From: Terriglobia bacterium | Lineage (GTDB): Bacteria; Acidobacteriota; Terriglobia; Terriglobales; Acidobacteriaceae | Direction: 5' to 3' | DNA: 64,000 nucleotides | NCBI GenBank assembly: GCA_020073565.1 | Contig: JAIQEY010000001.1 | Location: 1 to 64,000 of the forward strand | Part shown: in pieces, positions 14,752-23,623 of the stretch | Layout: each line of letters begins with the position of its first letter | Position numbering within the stretch: position 1 is the first letter of the stretch | Translations under genes and position numbers: made by a program | The notes under the pieces: model-generated | Databases searched by the model: none | Seen by the model: the letters and a program-made list of their open reading frames with translations, nothing else | Told to the model about the DNA's origin: nothing

Positions 14752-16143
14752 TCAGTTCGTATACATCCCAATCACCCGCTCAATCGCGCGGCGGCACACC
14801 GCGCAAAATGCCTTGTACCGCGTGAACATGATGCAGTCGACTTCCGGACGGTAATAGCCCTTCGCCTGGTAATTCGCGCCCTCAAAGGCCCCGACTTTGC
14901 CCGAGTACTTCTGCGAGCCCAGCAAGGCATCTTCCTTCTCGCGCTCTTTGCGAAAGAGTGCTTCCATTTCCGCTTCGGGCTTGCCGGCCGCGCGCAGCTC
15001 TTTCCTCTGCTTTTGAATGTCCTGCTCGAAGCGCTCGAATTCTTCTTTGTCCCAGGGAGTCGGAACCGGTGTGCCCGCTGCAACCAGATCCCTCCATTTC
15101 AAATTCGCGGGATCGAGGAGCGCGGTCACGTTCGGCTCCCAGGGTTCAATCTTCTTCTCCGGCGAAAGATACGCCACGTCCGACGTGTAATATTCATCGG
15201 CCAGGGCGGCAAACTGGTGGCCAAATTCATGCACCGCCACATATCCCGCCCACTGATTGTCGATCGCCACCGTCGCGTACTGATTGAAGATTCCCCCACC
15301 ACCATAAGTCGCGCCATTCACCAGAATCTCGATGAACTCATATGGGGCGAATGACGCCACATCGCGCAGTGTCCGGTTCTCCATGGTCAGCACATAGCGC
15401 TCCGACCCGAACGCATCGTACGACGCTCCCACTGGCGACCGCCGGTAAATTCCGCTCGAGGGGCGCGAGACACCCGACTCCCCCGCCGCCGGACACAACC
15501 CCCACACGTTGAAATCCTTCTGGTGCTCACGAAATGGTGACGCGGCAAACAGCATCTCCACAAATCGCCGTGCGTCCCTCTCAAATTTTTTTCTGTCGCC
15601 TGCCGTGTAGCCGTCCCCCAGCACCAGCAGATCAACCTTCGTAGCCGGGTCGCCCATCTTCTGCAGTTCAATCAGCTTTCCCGGCGAAGGCGGTCGTCCC
15701 CGGTCGACGAATTGGTCCTTCGGGTCGACGGTGGCCTTCCAGACGTCGCGAAAATCATCTCCCGCGCGCGCTTGTAGCGACACCTCAACCACACCCGCGG
15801 GCATCGGAAGCCGCAGCGATTCCGAAAACGTGCGGTTGGCGTGCAACGCTTCGTCGGTCGTCTTCCACTCTCCAAACACGGAATTGAATCCGCGCGAATA
15901 GAGCAGTGTCCCGCTTCCCTTCTCTCGCACTTCGAACCGATAGTCGCCCAGTTGACTCTCATCGATGGCTCTCGCTGGATTTCCCGGCCACTCCAGTGGT
16001 TCCAGCACTACGCGGTCCAAGCTGAACCACTCCTTTTGGGAGTTTCCAGAGTGGTAGTAGTCAACGCGCAGGGTACGCGGCGCGGCAAAGCTGAGAAGAG
16101 AAAATAGAAGAAGAGTAAAACCGACGCAGACCGTTCGTCTCAT
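14752..16143 (-). CDS. Secreted M64 (IgA peptidase-type) metallopeptidase
   Basis: A 463-residue exported zinc protease. The signal peptide is about residues 1-21 (ends SFA-APR). An N-terminal beta-rich domain (about 25-150) is followed by the M64 catalytic domain with the zinc site HEFGH at 305-309 and the downstream ALADEYY. The start of the catalytic domain shows the family motif KVDLLVLGDGYTAGD near residue 170. The C-terminal VDCIMFTRYKAFCAVCRRAIE contains three Cys and is also typical. It probably acts in the periplasm or outside. Substrate unknown; true IgA cleavage should not be assumed in a soil-type bacterium. Confidence 0.9.
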   Translation of the reverse strand: MRRTVCVGFTLLLFSLLSFAAPRTLRVDYYHSGNSQKEWFSLDRVVLEPLEWPGNPARAIDESQLGDYRFEVREKGSGTLLYSRGFNSVFGEWKTTDEALHANRTFSESLRLPMPAGVVEVSLQARAGDDFRDVWKATVDPKDQFVDRGRPPSPGKLIELQKMGDPATKVDLLVLGDGYTAGDRKKFERDARRFVEMLFAASPFREHQKDFNVWGLCPAAGESGVSRPSSGIYRRSPVGASYDAFGSERYVLTMENRTLRDVASFAPYEFIEILVNGATYGGGGIFNQYATVAIDNQWAGYVAVHEFGHQFAALADEYYTSDVAYLSPEKKIEPWEPNVTALLDPANLKWRDLVAAGTPVPTPWDKEEFERFEQDIQKQRKELRAAGKPEAEMEALFRKEREKEDALLGSQKYSGKVGAFEGANYQAKGYYRPEVDCIMFTRYKAFCAVCRRAIERVIGMYTN

Positions 16144-16178
16144 GCGCGGAATTGTACGCCAACAAAGCTCGTGGAGAG

Positions 16179-16196
16179 ACGGGCGCCCTCGCCCGT
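16179..16196. repeat. REP-like palindrome (ACGGGCG family)
   Basis: ACGGGCGCCCTCGCCCGT forms a 7-bp stem with a tetra-loop. The same hairpin occurs at 25133 and, with variants, at 18968. Confidence 0.75.
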
Positions 16197-16215
16197 ACGC
16201 TGGTTGTAGGTCCTC

Positions 16216-16938
16216 TTACGATCCCACCTTGATCTCAACCGCCTTATCGTTGCGATAGACGATCGTCAGCGCCTTTCCGCCATTGGCGTAGTGCAGCGTC
16301 CGGGAAAAAGAAGTGCTCGATGCGTCCAGCATTCCTGCCCCAATGGCGCAGGTCGCCTGCAACTCGCTCATCCCCGGCAGCACCTCGTGATTTTCAATCG
16401 CCTTCCAAACTTCCGCAGGCCAATGCTTGTAAAGCTCGTGGGGATCTTCGATGAAGAAAATGTCGTCGGAATAGATTTTGAAGTCGTCAGCCTGCTCGGA
16501 ACCGATCGGTACCGCGTAGTTCTTGCCGTCCAGTTCAAATCGCGCCAGCACCTGCTTGATCCCCGGAGCCAGGGGCGAAACATCGGTCACTACATCCTGA
16601 ATCGAGAGTCTCTGTAGCGGCAGCAGCGTGCCCGCCTCGTGCCCGAATACCGCCCTGCGCCGCGCCACGTCATACGGATAGTACGTGTGGTAGTAACCGA
16701 CTCTCACCCAGACCGGCTGCTTGGTCAATTCGCGCGCCGACTTCAGATCGTACGGATGAAGCTTCTTCGGAGTGACGTAGTAGTCGGCCTTAAGGGCACG
16801 CTCCTGCTTCGGCCGCTCGGCTTGTTTCCTTTCTTGGTAACGCCCATAGACAATGTAGGCAGTCCGCGCACCCACCAGCACAATGGCGATGCCAAGAAGA
16901 ATCTGCAGTCTTCTTCGCAACTCCGAATCGAATGTCAT
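16216..16938 (-). CDS. Membrane-anchored hypothetical protein
   Basis: A 240-residue protein with one N-terminal membrane helix (about 11-31, LLGIAIVLVGARTAYIVY) and a periplasmic or cytosolic soluble domain. No catalytic motif is evident. The C-terminal part, beginning VLPGMSELQATCAIG and ending in a beta-hairpin, faintly resembles SmpA/BamE-like repeats that start with a conserved Gly-Met turn, but this is weak. It is divergent from the MIP18 gene with 28 bases between starts. Function unknown. Confidence 0.65.
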   Translation of the reverse strand: MTFDSELRRRLQILLGIAIVLVGARTAYIVYGRYQERKQAERPKQERALKADYYVTPKKLHPYDLKSARELTKQPVWVRVGYYHTYYPYDVARRRAVFGHEAGTLLPLQRLSIQDVVTDVSPLAPGIKQVLARFELDGKNYAVPIGSEQADDFKIYSDDIFFIEDPHELYKHWPAEVWKAIENHEVLPGMSELQATCAIGAGMLDASSTSFSRTLHYANGGKALTIVYRNDKAVEIKVGS

Positions 16939-16966
16939 GATCTAAATGATGTACCCTAGGAATCCT

Positions 16967-17284
16967 ATGTCACTTACCCAGGATGATGTTCTCAACGCAC
17001 TAAAACAGTGCTACGACCCCGAAATACCCGTCAACATCGTGGACCTCGGACTGATCTACGGGATCCGCTTCGACTCCGCGCCTGACGATCAGCAGGACGT
17101 CGCCGTGGAGATGACCCTCACAGCGCAAGGCTGTCCCGCCCATGTTCAGATTAGCGACCAAGTGAAAGCACGCGTCGAACAACTTCCGGGTGTACGCAAC
17201 GCTACCGTGAACGTTGTCTGGAGTCCGCCCTGGACTCCGGAACGCCTCAGCGCAGACGCCCGCAAACAATTGGGAATTGAGTAG
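16967..17284 (+). CDS. MIP18-family (DUF59) metal-sulfur cluster assembly factor
   Basis: A 105-residue soluble protein of the SufT/PaaD-like DUF59 family. The family signature YDPEIPVNIVDLGLIYGI and the conserved Cys in TAQGCPAHVQI are both present, and VVWSPPWTPERLSADAR is the typical C-terminus. Such proteins assist Fe-S cluster maturation or transfer. It stands outside a suf operon here. ATG 16967 is selected over ATG 16946 because AGGA lies 5 bases before it and the N-terminus then matches the family. Confidence 0.88.
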   Translation: MSLTQDDVLNALKQCYDPEIPVNIVDLGLIYGIRFDSAPDDQQDVAVEMTLTAQGCPAHVQISDQVKARVEQLPGVRNATVNVVWSPPWTPERLSADARKQLGIE

Positions 17285-17383
17285 ATAGGCTCTCGGCTTT
17301 AGGCTCTCGGCTTTAGAAGTTAGGCTCTCGCTGACATGATCGCGATTCCCGAGAGCCTAGAGCCGAAAGCCCAGAGCCGAATC
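17285..17383. repeat. Word-like inverted repeat (GGCTCTCGG vocabulary)
   Basis: The arm at 17288-17310 and the arm at 17349-17371 are reverse complements over 23 bp with two mismatches. Each arm is itself a tandem of GGCTCTCGG/GGCTTTAGG units. The element occupies the gap between convergent genes and could act as a two-way terminator. Confidence 0.8.
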
Positions 17384-17665
17384 TCAGTATTCCCCCAACT
17401 CCTCTAGCAAGCTCTCTCTGCGACTGGCCGCCAGTTCTTCGATCTTGCTGCCGATCCGCATCGCCAGATCCAGGAACCGCGTCCCCTGCCGCACATACGA
17501 CGGAAGTTCTTCGCGAATGCGCGTAAATTTCTCCGGATATTCCGAGGCCAGCACGGCCAACCCGAGACCCCCGGCCAACACCGCCGCCGGTCGTTTTCCC
17601 TTCAGCAGCAGGATTGTCGCCACTCCTACCGATCCCGCAATCGCTGCTCGTTTCCAGTTATCCAT
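17384..17665 (-). CDS. Small hypothetical membrane-associated protein (93 aa)
   Basis: A 93-residue protein with two short hydrophobic stretches (about 8-21 AIAGSVGVATILLL and 26-40 AAVLAGGLGLAVLA) then an amphipathic, charged helix to the end. It may form a hairpin in the inner membrane. Glycine spacing is like that of small pore-associated proteins, but no family is recognised. It is bounded by a repeat hairpin downstream. Function unknown. Confidence 0.6.
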   Translation of the reverse strand: MDNWKRAAIAGSVGVATILLLKGKRPAAVLAGGLGLAVLASEYPEKFTRIREELPSYVRQGTRFLDLAMRIGSKIEELAASRRESLLEELGEY

Positions 17666-17776
17666 GTCCGCTCCTGACTTGGGACCACCGCCGCTAAGGA
17701 TTCTAAACCAGCGCTCGCGCTTCGATGCGTTATACTGCCACGGGACTTTTAGCCTACGATTGCAAAGGCGATAATA

Positions 17777-18928
17777 ATGATCCGGTTCATTTTGACCCGC
17801 ATTCTTCTACTGCTGTGTGTCACCCATCTTACGTTCGGCCAAGCCAAGCCCCGGGCCCGCGATCTCGGCGTCCCTTTCGACGGCACACCCGGCGCCAACA
17901 ACGCTATCACTGACGTGAAAGGTGTCGAAGTCGGCCACACCACTCTGATCTCCGGCTCCGGCAAGCTGAAAGTAGGCGAGGGCCCGGTCCGCACCGGTGT
18001 CACTGCCGTTCTTCCCCGCGGTAAAGACTCCAAGGACGCGGCCTTTGGCGCGTGGTTCACGCTGAACGGCAATGGCGAAATGACGGGCACCACCTGGGTC
18101 GAGGATTCCGGCTTTGTTGACGGCCCCATCATGATCACCAACACGCACAGCGTAGGCGTCGTACGCGACGCGGTTATTGCCTGGAAGGTCAAGCACGGCT
18201 CGCCTGACATGGAAGGCTACTGGTGGTCGCTCCCCGTGGTCGCCGAAACCTGGGACGGCTTTCTCAACGACATTAACGGATTCCACGTGAAGCCTGAGCA
18301 CGCTTTCCACGCGCTCGACACCGCGCACTCCGGCCCGGTGGAAGAAGGCAACGTAGGGGGCGGTACCGGGATGATCTGCAATGAATTCAAGGGCGGGATT
18401 GGCACCGCCTCACGAGCGCTCGACGCAAAATCAGGTCGCTACACCGTCGGCGTTCTCGTCCAGTGTAACTATGGTCGTCGCAGCGAACTGCGCATTGCAG
18501 GGGTCCCCGTCGGCAAGGAAATTCCCGAGCGTCCCGCTTACGGCGAAGACGTTGGCTCCATCATTGTCGTGGTTGCCACCGACGCACCCCTGATTCCCAC
18601 CCAACTCAAGCGCATCGCGCGTCGGGCATCGCTGGGCCTGGGACGCGATGGCAGTTATTCCGGCGACGGATCGGGCGACATCTTTATCGCTTTCTCCACC
18701 GCCAATCCCGGGGCCGCCAATCCGAAGGGTATTCATGACCTGAGGATGCTCCCCAACGACCAACTCGATCCAATCTTCCTCGCCACCGTGCAAGCCACGG
18801 AAGAAGCAGTAGTCAACGCCATGGTCGCCGCCGAGACCATGACTGGCATCAACGACCACACCGTGATTGCCCTGCCCCACGACAAGTTGCGCGAGGTACT
18901 GAAGAGATACAACCGCCTGACAAAGTAA
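17777..18928 (+). CDS. Exported S58 (DmpA-type) aminopeptidase
   Basis: A 383-residue N-terminal-nucleophile hydrolase of the P1/S58 family, related to DmpA and beta-peptidyl aminopeptidases. A signal peptide covers about residues 1-21. Family motifs: ARDLGVPFDGTPGANNAITD, VEVGHTT, RTGVTAVLPRG, GGGTGMICNEFKGGIGTASR. Autocatalytic cleavage into alpha and beta chains is expected before Ser261, in DVG-SIIVVVATDAPL, generating the nucleophile. Beta-alanyl substrates are known for the family, which is of interest near the beta-alanine-type genes at 19-22 kb, but no functional link is shown. Confidence 0.9.
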   Translation: MIRFILTRILLLLCVTHLTFGQAKPRARDLGVPFDGTPGANNAITDVKGVEVGHTTLISGSGKLKVGEGPVRTGVTAVLPRGKDSKDAAFGAWFTLNGNGEMTGTTWVEDSGFVDGPIMITNTHSVGVVRDAVIAWKVKHGSPDMEGYWWSLPVVAETWDGFLNDINGFHVKPEHAFHALDTAHSGPVEEGNVGGGTGMICNEFKGGIGTASRALDAKSGRYTVGVLVQCNYGRRSELRIAGVPVGKEIPERPAYGEDVGSIIVVVATDAPLIPTQLKRIARRASLGLGRDGSYSGDGSGDIFIAFSTANPGAANPKGIHDLRMLPNDQLDPIFLATVQATEEAVVNAMVAAETMTGINDHTVIALPHDKLREVLKRYNRLTK

Positions 18929-18940
18929 TGCCTGTGTGGC

Positions 18941-18985
18941 GCGGGCATTCCTGCCCGCGATGGAGTGACGGCCGCCCTCGCCCGT
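18941..18985. repeat. REP-like double palindrome
   Basis: GCGGGCATTCCTGCCCGC (18941-18958) is followed by ACGGCCGCCCTCGCCCGT (18968-18985). The first hairpin is also found at 45479-45497, the second relates to 16179 and 25133. Confidence 0.75.
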
Positions 18986-19010
18986 CCGGTGGCTCCTCGG
19001 TGCAAACACA

Positions 19011-19034
19011 AAGAGCGCCCGCAAGCGCTCTTCT
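19011..19034. terminator. Bidirectional terminator between S58 gene and aminotransferase
   Basis: AAGAGCGC (19011-19018), loop CCGCAA, GCGCTCTT (19025-19032). The 8-bp stem is perfect and lies between two convergent genes. The T run is short, so confidence is moderate. A half word-like repeat (TGAGAATTGAGAACCGGG) follows at 19034-19060. Confidence 0.65.
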
Positions 19035-19060
19035 GAGAATTGAGAACCGGGAACTGAGAA

Positions 19061-20398
19061 CTAATCCTTCACCGCCTGATCCGTAATCTCAAGCCCTTTG
19101 TCGATGATCGCAAAAGCCTCGCGCAGTTGCTGCTCGTTAATGCACAGCGGAGGGTTGGTATAGAACGTATTCCAACGCACCAATGTGTAGAGTCCGCTTT
19201 CGCGGAAGAACTTTCCGAGCGCAGCCATTTCGTCGGACGTGCCATTGAACGGCGCCATCGGCTGCTTTGTCTTGCGGCTGCGCACCAGTTCGACGATGCC
19301 GAACAGCCCAATCGACCGCACCGCACCCACTGATGGGTGCTTCTTCTGCAACTCGGCGCCGAGGTCCTTCATGATTGCGCCCATCTTACGGGCGTTTTCG
19401 ATCAGATTGTCTTCTTCGTACACACGAATGGTCGCCAGCGCCGTCGCACAGCCCATCGGATGGCTGTTGTAAGTAAGTCCTCCATAGAAGACCTTGTCCT
19501 GGAAGTGCTGCGCTATGTGGTGGCGCATGCCGACCGCGCCCAGAGGAATGTAACTCGAAGTAAGTCCCTTCGCCATGCAGATCAAGTCAGGGACAACCTT
19601 CCAATGATCGATGGCAAACCACTCTCCCGTGCGCCCGAAGCCGGCCATCACTTCGTCAGCGATCATCAGGATGCCGTACTTATCACAAAGTTTGCGCACG
19701 CCCTGCATGTAGCCGTCGGGCGGAACCAGGATGCCGTTGGTGCCGACGACTGTTTCCAAAATAAATGCCGCGATGGTATGCGAACCCTCGAGCTGGATAA
19801 TCTCCTCGATCATGGTGAGGGAGCTTTCGGCGGACTCCCAGCCGCGCTCGATGCCGTGGTAAGGATCGAGCACACGAACGACGCCCGGGATCCCCGGTTC
19901 AGCAGCCCAGCGGCGGGGATCGCCGGTCAGAGTGATGGCGCCGGCCGTCGCACCGTGGTACGAACGATAGCGGGCAATGATCTTGTGGCGTCCAGTGAAG
20001 AAGCGCGCCAGCTTGATTGCGTTTTCGTTGGCCTCTGCGCCGCCGTTGGTGAAGAAGAAGGTATCGATATCGCCGGGCGTAATCTCGGCAAGCTTCTGCC
20101 CCAACCGGGCGCGCGGCTCGGTCGCCATGAAGGGATTCGCGTACGCCAGCACAGAAGCCTGCTCGGTGATCGCCCGAATAACGCGCTCGTCGCCGTGTCC
20201 GATGTTGACTGACATCAACTGGCTGTTGAAGTCGATGAAGCGTTTCCCTTCTGGCGTCCAGAAATAGATCCCCTTTGCGCGAGCGACGGGAATGGGATCG
20301 ACCTTCGATTGTGCGGACCATTCAAACAGCGTGTACTTCTTGGTTAGGTCGACAATTTCCTGACCAGTCATGGTGGGAGTAGCAGTTGCAGTAGTCAT
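19061..20398 (-). CDS. Class III aminotransferase, beta-alanine/taurine-pyruvate type
   Basis: A PLP enzyme of about 445 residues. The PLP Lys lies in ICMAKGLTSSYIPLGAV, with the upstream IADEVMAGFGRTGEW and the ETVVGTNGILVPPDGYM segment characteristic of taurine- or beta-alanine-pyruvate-type members. With the MmsA gene directly upstream in the same direction, transamination of beta-alanine to malonate semialdehyde is the most attractive role, but putrescine or taurine are possible donors. ATG 20398 is preferred because AGGAG lies 10 bases upstream. It is the last gene of the leftward amine cluster. Confidence 0.85.
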   Translation of the reverse strand: MTTATATPTMTGQEIVDLTKKYTLFEWSAQSKVDPIPVARAKGIYFWTPEGKRFIDFNSQLMSVNIGHGDERVIRAITEQASVLAYANPFMATEPRARLGQKLAEITPGDIDTFFFTNGGAEANENAIKLARFFTGRHKIIARYRSYHGATAGAITLTGDPRRWAAEPGIPGVVRVLDPYHGIERGWESAESSLTMIEEIIQLEGSHTIAAFILETVVGTNGILVPPDGYMQGVRKLCDKYGILMIADEVMAGFGRTGEWFAIDHWKVVPDLICMAKGLTSSYIPLGAVGMRHHIAQHFQDKVFYGGLTYNSHPMGCATALATIRVYEEDNLIENARKMGAIMKDLGAELQKKHPSVGAVRSIGLFGIVELVRSRKTKQPMAPFNGTSDEMAALGKFFRESGLYTLVRWNTFYTNPPLCINEQQLREAFAIIDKGLEITDQAVKD

Positions 20399-20420
20399 GT
20401 TATGAGAACTCCTCATTTCC

Positions 20421-20492
20421 CTTCGTGCGCCTTTGTGTCCTTGTGGTTTAAGATGGTACGTGAACCACTAAGGACACGAAGGTTCACGAAGG
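20421..20492. repeat. Word-like inverted repeat (TTTGTGTCCTTGTGG vocabulary)
   Basis: Arm 20421-20450 (CTTCGTGCGCCTTTGTGTCC and on) is nearly complementary to arm 20461-20492 (AACCACTAAGGACACGAAGG and on), with a loop of about 10 bases. It separates the aminotransferase and MmsA genes. Confidence 0.72.
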
Positions 20493-20539
20493 AATCATGG
20501 CGATGGGCGAGGACGTCCGTCGCTCCAAGAACCACGCTG

Positions 20540-22033
20540 CTAGAACTTACGTGAGTGCTCTTTGGCCCAGCGCTCGACCACGATTTTCTTTTCCGTGTAG
20601 AACTCGATAGCGTCGTTGCCCTGCGCGTGCAGGATGCCGAAGAAGCTGTCTTTCCACCCGCTGAACGGGAAGTAAGCCATGGGCGCGGCGACACCGATAT
20701 TAATCCCGATATTGCCTGCGGGCGCCTCGTAGCGGAAGCGGCGCGCGGCCGATCCGCTCGACGTGAACAGCGATGCTTGGTTGCCGTAAGGGCTGCGCGC
20801 CAGGAATTCCATAGCCTCGTCAATGCCGCTCGCATGCACCAGGCTGAGCACTGGCCCAAAGATTTCCGTGTTCGTCAGTTCGCTCGCGGCGGGAACACCG
20901 TCCAGCACCGTGGGCTTCACGAAGTTTCCAGCTTCGTACTTGGCGATCTTGGGATTGCGTCCGTCGATCACGACCTTCGCACCGTCTTTGGCGCCGACGC
21001 CGATCAGGTTGTGGATGCGCTCTTTACTCTGCGGCGTGATCACCGGCCCCATCTGAACGCCTTCGTCGAGCCCGTTGCCCACGTGGAGATTCGCGGCAGA
21101 TTCGGTGATCGAGTCGCGGAAGGTTTTCTGCGCTTCGCCCACGGTAACCGCCACCGACACAGCGAGGCAGCGCTGGCCCGCGCATCCAAAGGCGCTGTCC
21201 GAAATAATCTGCGTGGCCATCTGCATGTCAGCATCGGGGAGAACGATCACGTGATTCTTCGCGCCACCCTGACACTGCGCACGCTTGCCGGTCGCACCGG
21301 CACGGGCGTAGATATACTTTGCGACCGGCGTCGATCCGACGAAGCTGATGGCGCGCACGGCCGGATGGTCGAGTAGAGTATCGACCGCTTCCTTGCCGCC
21401 GTTGACGAGGTTCACGACGCCTTTCGGGATGCCGACTCTCTCCATCAGTTCGAAGACGTACTTCATGGTGAGCGGCACGCGCTCCGACGGCTTCAGGATG
21501 AAGGAGTTGCCGCAGGCAATCGCATACGGCAGAAACCAGAACGGCACCATTCCAGGGAAATTGAAGGGCGTGATCGCCGCCACCACGCCGAGCGGCTGGC
21601 GGATCATCATCTCGTCGATACCGCGTGCGACATCTTCGAGGTTGTTGCCCTGCATCATGGTGGGAATGCCGCACGCCACTTCGACGTTTTCGATGGTGCG
21701 GCGCATCTCGCCCTTTGCCTCCGTGAACGTTTTGCCGTTTTCCTGTGTGATGATGCGAGCGACGTCGTCGATGTGCTCTTCGAGCAGCATCTTCAGCTTG
21801 AACAGGGGCTGAATGCGGTCTTCAGCGGGGGTGCGGCGCCACTCGGGATAGGCAGCCGCAGCAGCTTCAATGACGCGCACCACTTCGGCGGCGCCCGCCA
21901 GTGGCACGCGACCGAGAACTTCGGCAGTGGCCGGATTGACGATGTCGTTCCACTCGATGGCTTGCGAGTCAATCCACTGTCCGTTGATGAAATGAGGAAT
22001 CTTTGTGGCGGGTGGTGCGGCTACGGTCGACAT
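20540..22033 (-). CDS. mmsA: CoA-acylating (methyl)malonate-semialdehyde dehydrogenase
   Basis: A 497-residue aldehyde dehydrogenase that converts malonate or methylmalonate semialdehyde, NAD and CoA to acetyl- or propionyl-CoA with CO2 release. MmsA-specific signatures are visible: [10 protein letters not shown] at the start, the catalytic Cys in [12 protein letters not shown] (where general ALDHs have GQxC), and [19 protein letters not shown] near the end. The classical ALDH Glu that activates water is replaced, in keeping with CoA as acceptor. It joins the aminotransferases in the cluster as the route from semialdehyde to acyl-CoA. Confidence 0.92.
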   Translation of the reverse strand: MSTVAAPPATKIPHFINGQWIDSQAIEWNDIVNPATAEVLGRVPLAGAAEVVRVIEAAAAAYPEWRRTPAEDRIQPLFKLKMLLEEHIDDVARIITQENGKTFTEAKGEMRRTIENVEVACGIPTMMQGNNLEDVARGIDEMMIRQPLGVVAAITPFNFPGMVPFWFLPYAIACGNSFILKPSERVPLTMKYVFELMERVGIPKGVVNLVNGGKEAVDTLLDHPAVRAISFVGSTPVAKYIYARAGATGKRAQCQGGAKNHVIVLPDADMQMATQIISDSAFGCAGQRCLAVSVAVTVGEAQKTFRDSITESAANLHVGNGLDEGVQMGPVITPQSKERIHNLIGVGAKDGAKVVIDGRNPKIAKYEAGNFVKPTVLDGVPAASELTNTEIFGPVLSLVHASGIDEAMEFLARSPYGNQASLFTSSGSAARRFRYEAPAGNIGINIGVAAPMAYFPFSGWKDSFFGILHAQGNDAIEFYTEKKIVVERWAKEHSRKF

Positions 22034-22066
22034 GAGGTTGCTGCCTTTCGCAATTGCGGAGATTTA

Positions 22067-22158
22067 GTAGCGCCGCCGTCCCGGCGGCTGCCGTGCGAGC
22101 GTCTCGCACATCTGAGGCCAAGATGGCCTCAGGGCAACCGGCGAGACGCCGGCGCTAC
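22067..22158. repeat. Long REP-like element whose end supplies the gabT-like stop codon
   Basis: GTAGCGCCGCCG at the left pairs with the right-hand CGGCGCTAC (ending 22158). Inner hairpins are GCCGTCCCGGC, GCGAGCGTCTCGC and GAGGCCAAGATGGCCTC. The stop TAG (22157-22155, minus strand) is the TAG of the element's GTAGCG end. Confidence 0.8.
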
Positions 22159-23513
22159 ACGGCTGCCAGCGCGCCTTTCTTCTCGGCCACATGGGCAAGC
22201 GCGGCTTCGAGCACGTCCAAAGCCTCGTCCATCTGGGCGTCGGTCAGAACCAGCGGCATCAGCAGCCGGATTACGTTGCTGTAGGACCCCGCAGTGATCG
22301 TCACCAGGCCATGCTCGTAACAGTATTGTGACACCTGTTTGGTCTCTTCGTCAGCCGGCTGGCGTGTCGTCTTCGAGCGTACCAGTTCAATCGCCTGCAT
22401 GGCGCCCAATCCGCGGACTTCCCCCACCAGTTCCCATTGCGACTGCCATTTGGCCGCGCGCTTGCGGAAACGTTCACCCAGCAGGTTGGCGCGGGCGCAC
22501 AGATCTTCTTTCTCGATGATTTCGAGGACCGCAAGCGCCGCCACACAAGCGACTGGATTGCCTGCAAAGGTTCCGCCGAGTTGGCCAACTCCCGGAGCAT
22601 CCATGATATCGGCGCGGCCCGTGACCGCTGCCATCGGCAAGCCGCCGCTCAGCGACTTCGCCGTCGTAACCAGATCGGGTTCCAGACCCAGGCGCTCACA
22701 GGCGAACATGGCGCCTGTCCGCGCGAATCCGGTTTGCACTTCGTCGGCGATCAGCAAAATGCCATGCTTCCGGCAAATCTCGCCGAGTGTCGGATAGTAC
22801 TCCGCGGGCGGCGTCACGAATCCGCCTTCACCCAAAATCGGCTCGACAATCACGGCCGCAACTGTCTCGGCTGCCACTACGCGCTTGAAGGTGTCTTCGA
22901 GTTGACGGGCGCAATGCACATCGCACGACGGATACTTCAGCGAATAGGAGCAACGGTAGCAATACGCATATGGGATGCGGTACACATCGCTGGGAAACGG
23001 CTCGAATCCGGCCTTGTAGGGGTGCGTCTTGCTGGTCGTCGCCATCGCCATGTAAGTACGGCCATGGAAGGCGTCTTCAAAGCAGATAATTGCCGACCGC
23101 TTCGTATAGAAGCGCGCAATCTTGATCGCATTCTCAACCGCTTCCGCGCCCGTGTTCACAAGGATGGTCTTCTTCGGTCCCTTGCCGGGGACAAGCGCGT
23201 TCAACTTCTCGCAGACGGCGACATAGCTCTCATAGGGCAGCACGTTGAAGCTGGTGTGCAGGAAGCGATCCACTTGCCGCCGAATGGCAGCGACCACAGC
23301 GGGAGCGCGATGTCCGGTGTTCAGGCACCCGATGCCTCCGGCAAAATCAATCAGCCGGTTGCCGTCGACATCTTCGACGACCGCGCCCTCGGCTTTGTCT
23401 AAAAAAACAGGCGTGGCATGAAAGGCACCCACGGCAATCGCAGCGTTGCGGCGCTTCATCAGCGCCTGCGAGCGCGGACCGGGGATGGAGGTACGGAGTT
23501 GAATGGTAGACAT
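22155..23513 (-). CDS. gabT: 4-aminobutyrate-type aminotransferase
   Basis: A 452-residue PLP-dependent class III aminotransferase. The PLP Lys lies in TTAKSLSGGLPMAAVTGR, preceded by LLIADEVQTGFARTG. The GGIGCLNTGHRAP and NTGAEAVENAIKIAR motifs are typical of 4-aminobutyrate transaminases. A Cys-rich insertion, YCYRCSYSLKYPSC, resembles the CxxC of the GABA transaminases that hold an intersubunit [2Fe-2S] cluster in vertebrates. The probable reaction is GABA plus 2-oxoglutarate to succinate semialdehyde plus glutamate. The gene lies between an aminoaldehyde dehydrogenase and MmsA. Confidence 0.85.
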   Translation of the reverse strand: MSTIQLRTSIPGPRSQALMKRRNAAIAVGAFHATPVFLDKAEGAVVEDVDGNRLIDFAGGIGCLNTGHRAPAVVAAIRRQVDRFLHTSFNVLPYESYVAVCEKLNALVPGKGPKKTILVNTGAEAVENAIKIARFYTKRSAIICFEDAFHGRTYMAMATTSKTHPYKAGFEPFPSDVYRIPYAYCYRCSYSLKYPSCDVHCARQLEDTFKRVVAAETVAAVIVEPILGEGGFVTPPAEYYPTLGEICRKHGILLIADEVQTGFARTGAMFACERLGLEPDLVTTAKSLSGGLPMAAVTGRADIMDAPGVGQLGGTFAGNPVACVAALAVLEIIEKEDLCARANLLGERFRKRAAKWQSQWELVGEVRGLGAMQAIELVRSKTTRQPADEETKQVSQYCYEHGLVTITAGSYSNVIRLLMPLVLTDAQMDEALDVLEAALAHVAEKKGALAAV

Positions 23514-23521
23514 AAATAAGT

Positions 23522-23618
23522 TCCAGTTCTCGGTTCTCAGTTCTCAGTTGTCAGATCTCAGTTGCCGTTGGGCGATTGATGTTGCGTGCTGAGAACCGAG
23601 AACTGGGACCTGAGAACT
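23522..23618. repeat. Word-like inverted repeat (CAGTTCTCGG vocabulary)
   Basis: CAGTTCTCGGTTCTCAG (23524-23540) has an exact reverse complement at 23589-23605, a 17-bp perfect pair. Extra degenerate copies flank each arm. It lies between two co-directional genes of one operon. Confidence 0.85.
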
Positions 23619-23623
23619 GTGTT

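Noticed and set aside
22437..23402. Plus-strand frame of 321 codons
   Set aside because: Antisense shadow of the gabT-like gene without a ribosome site or recognisable domain.
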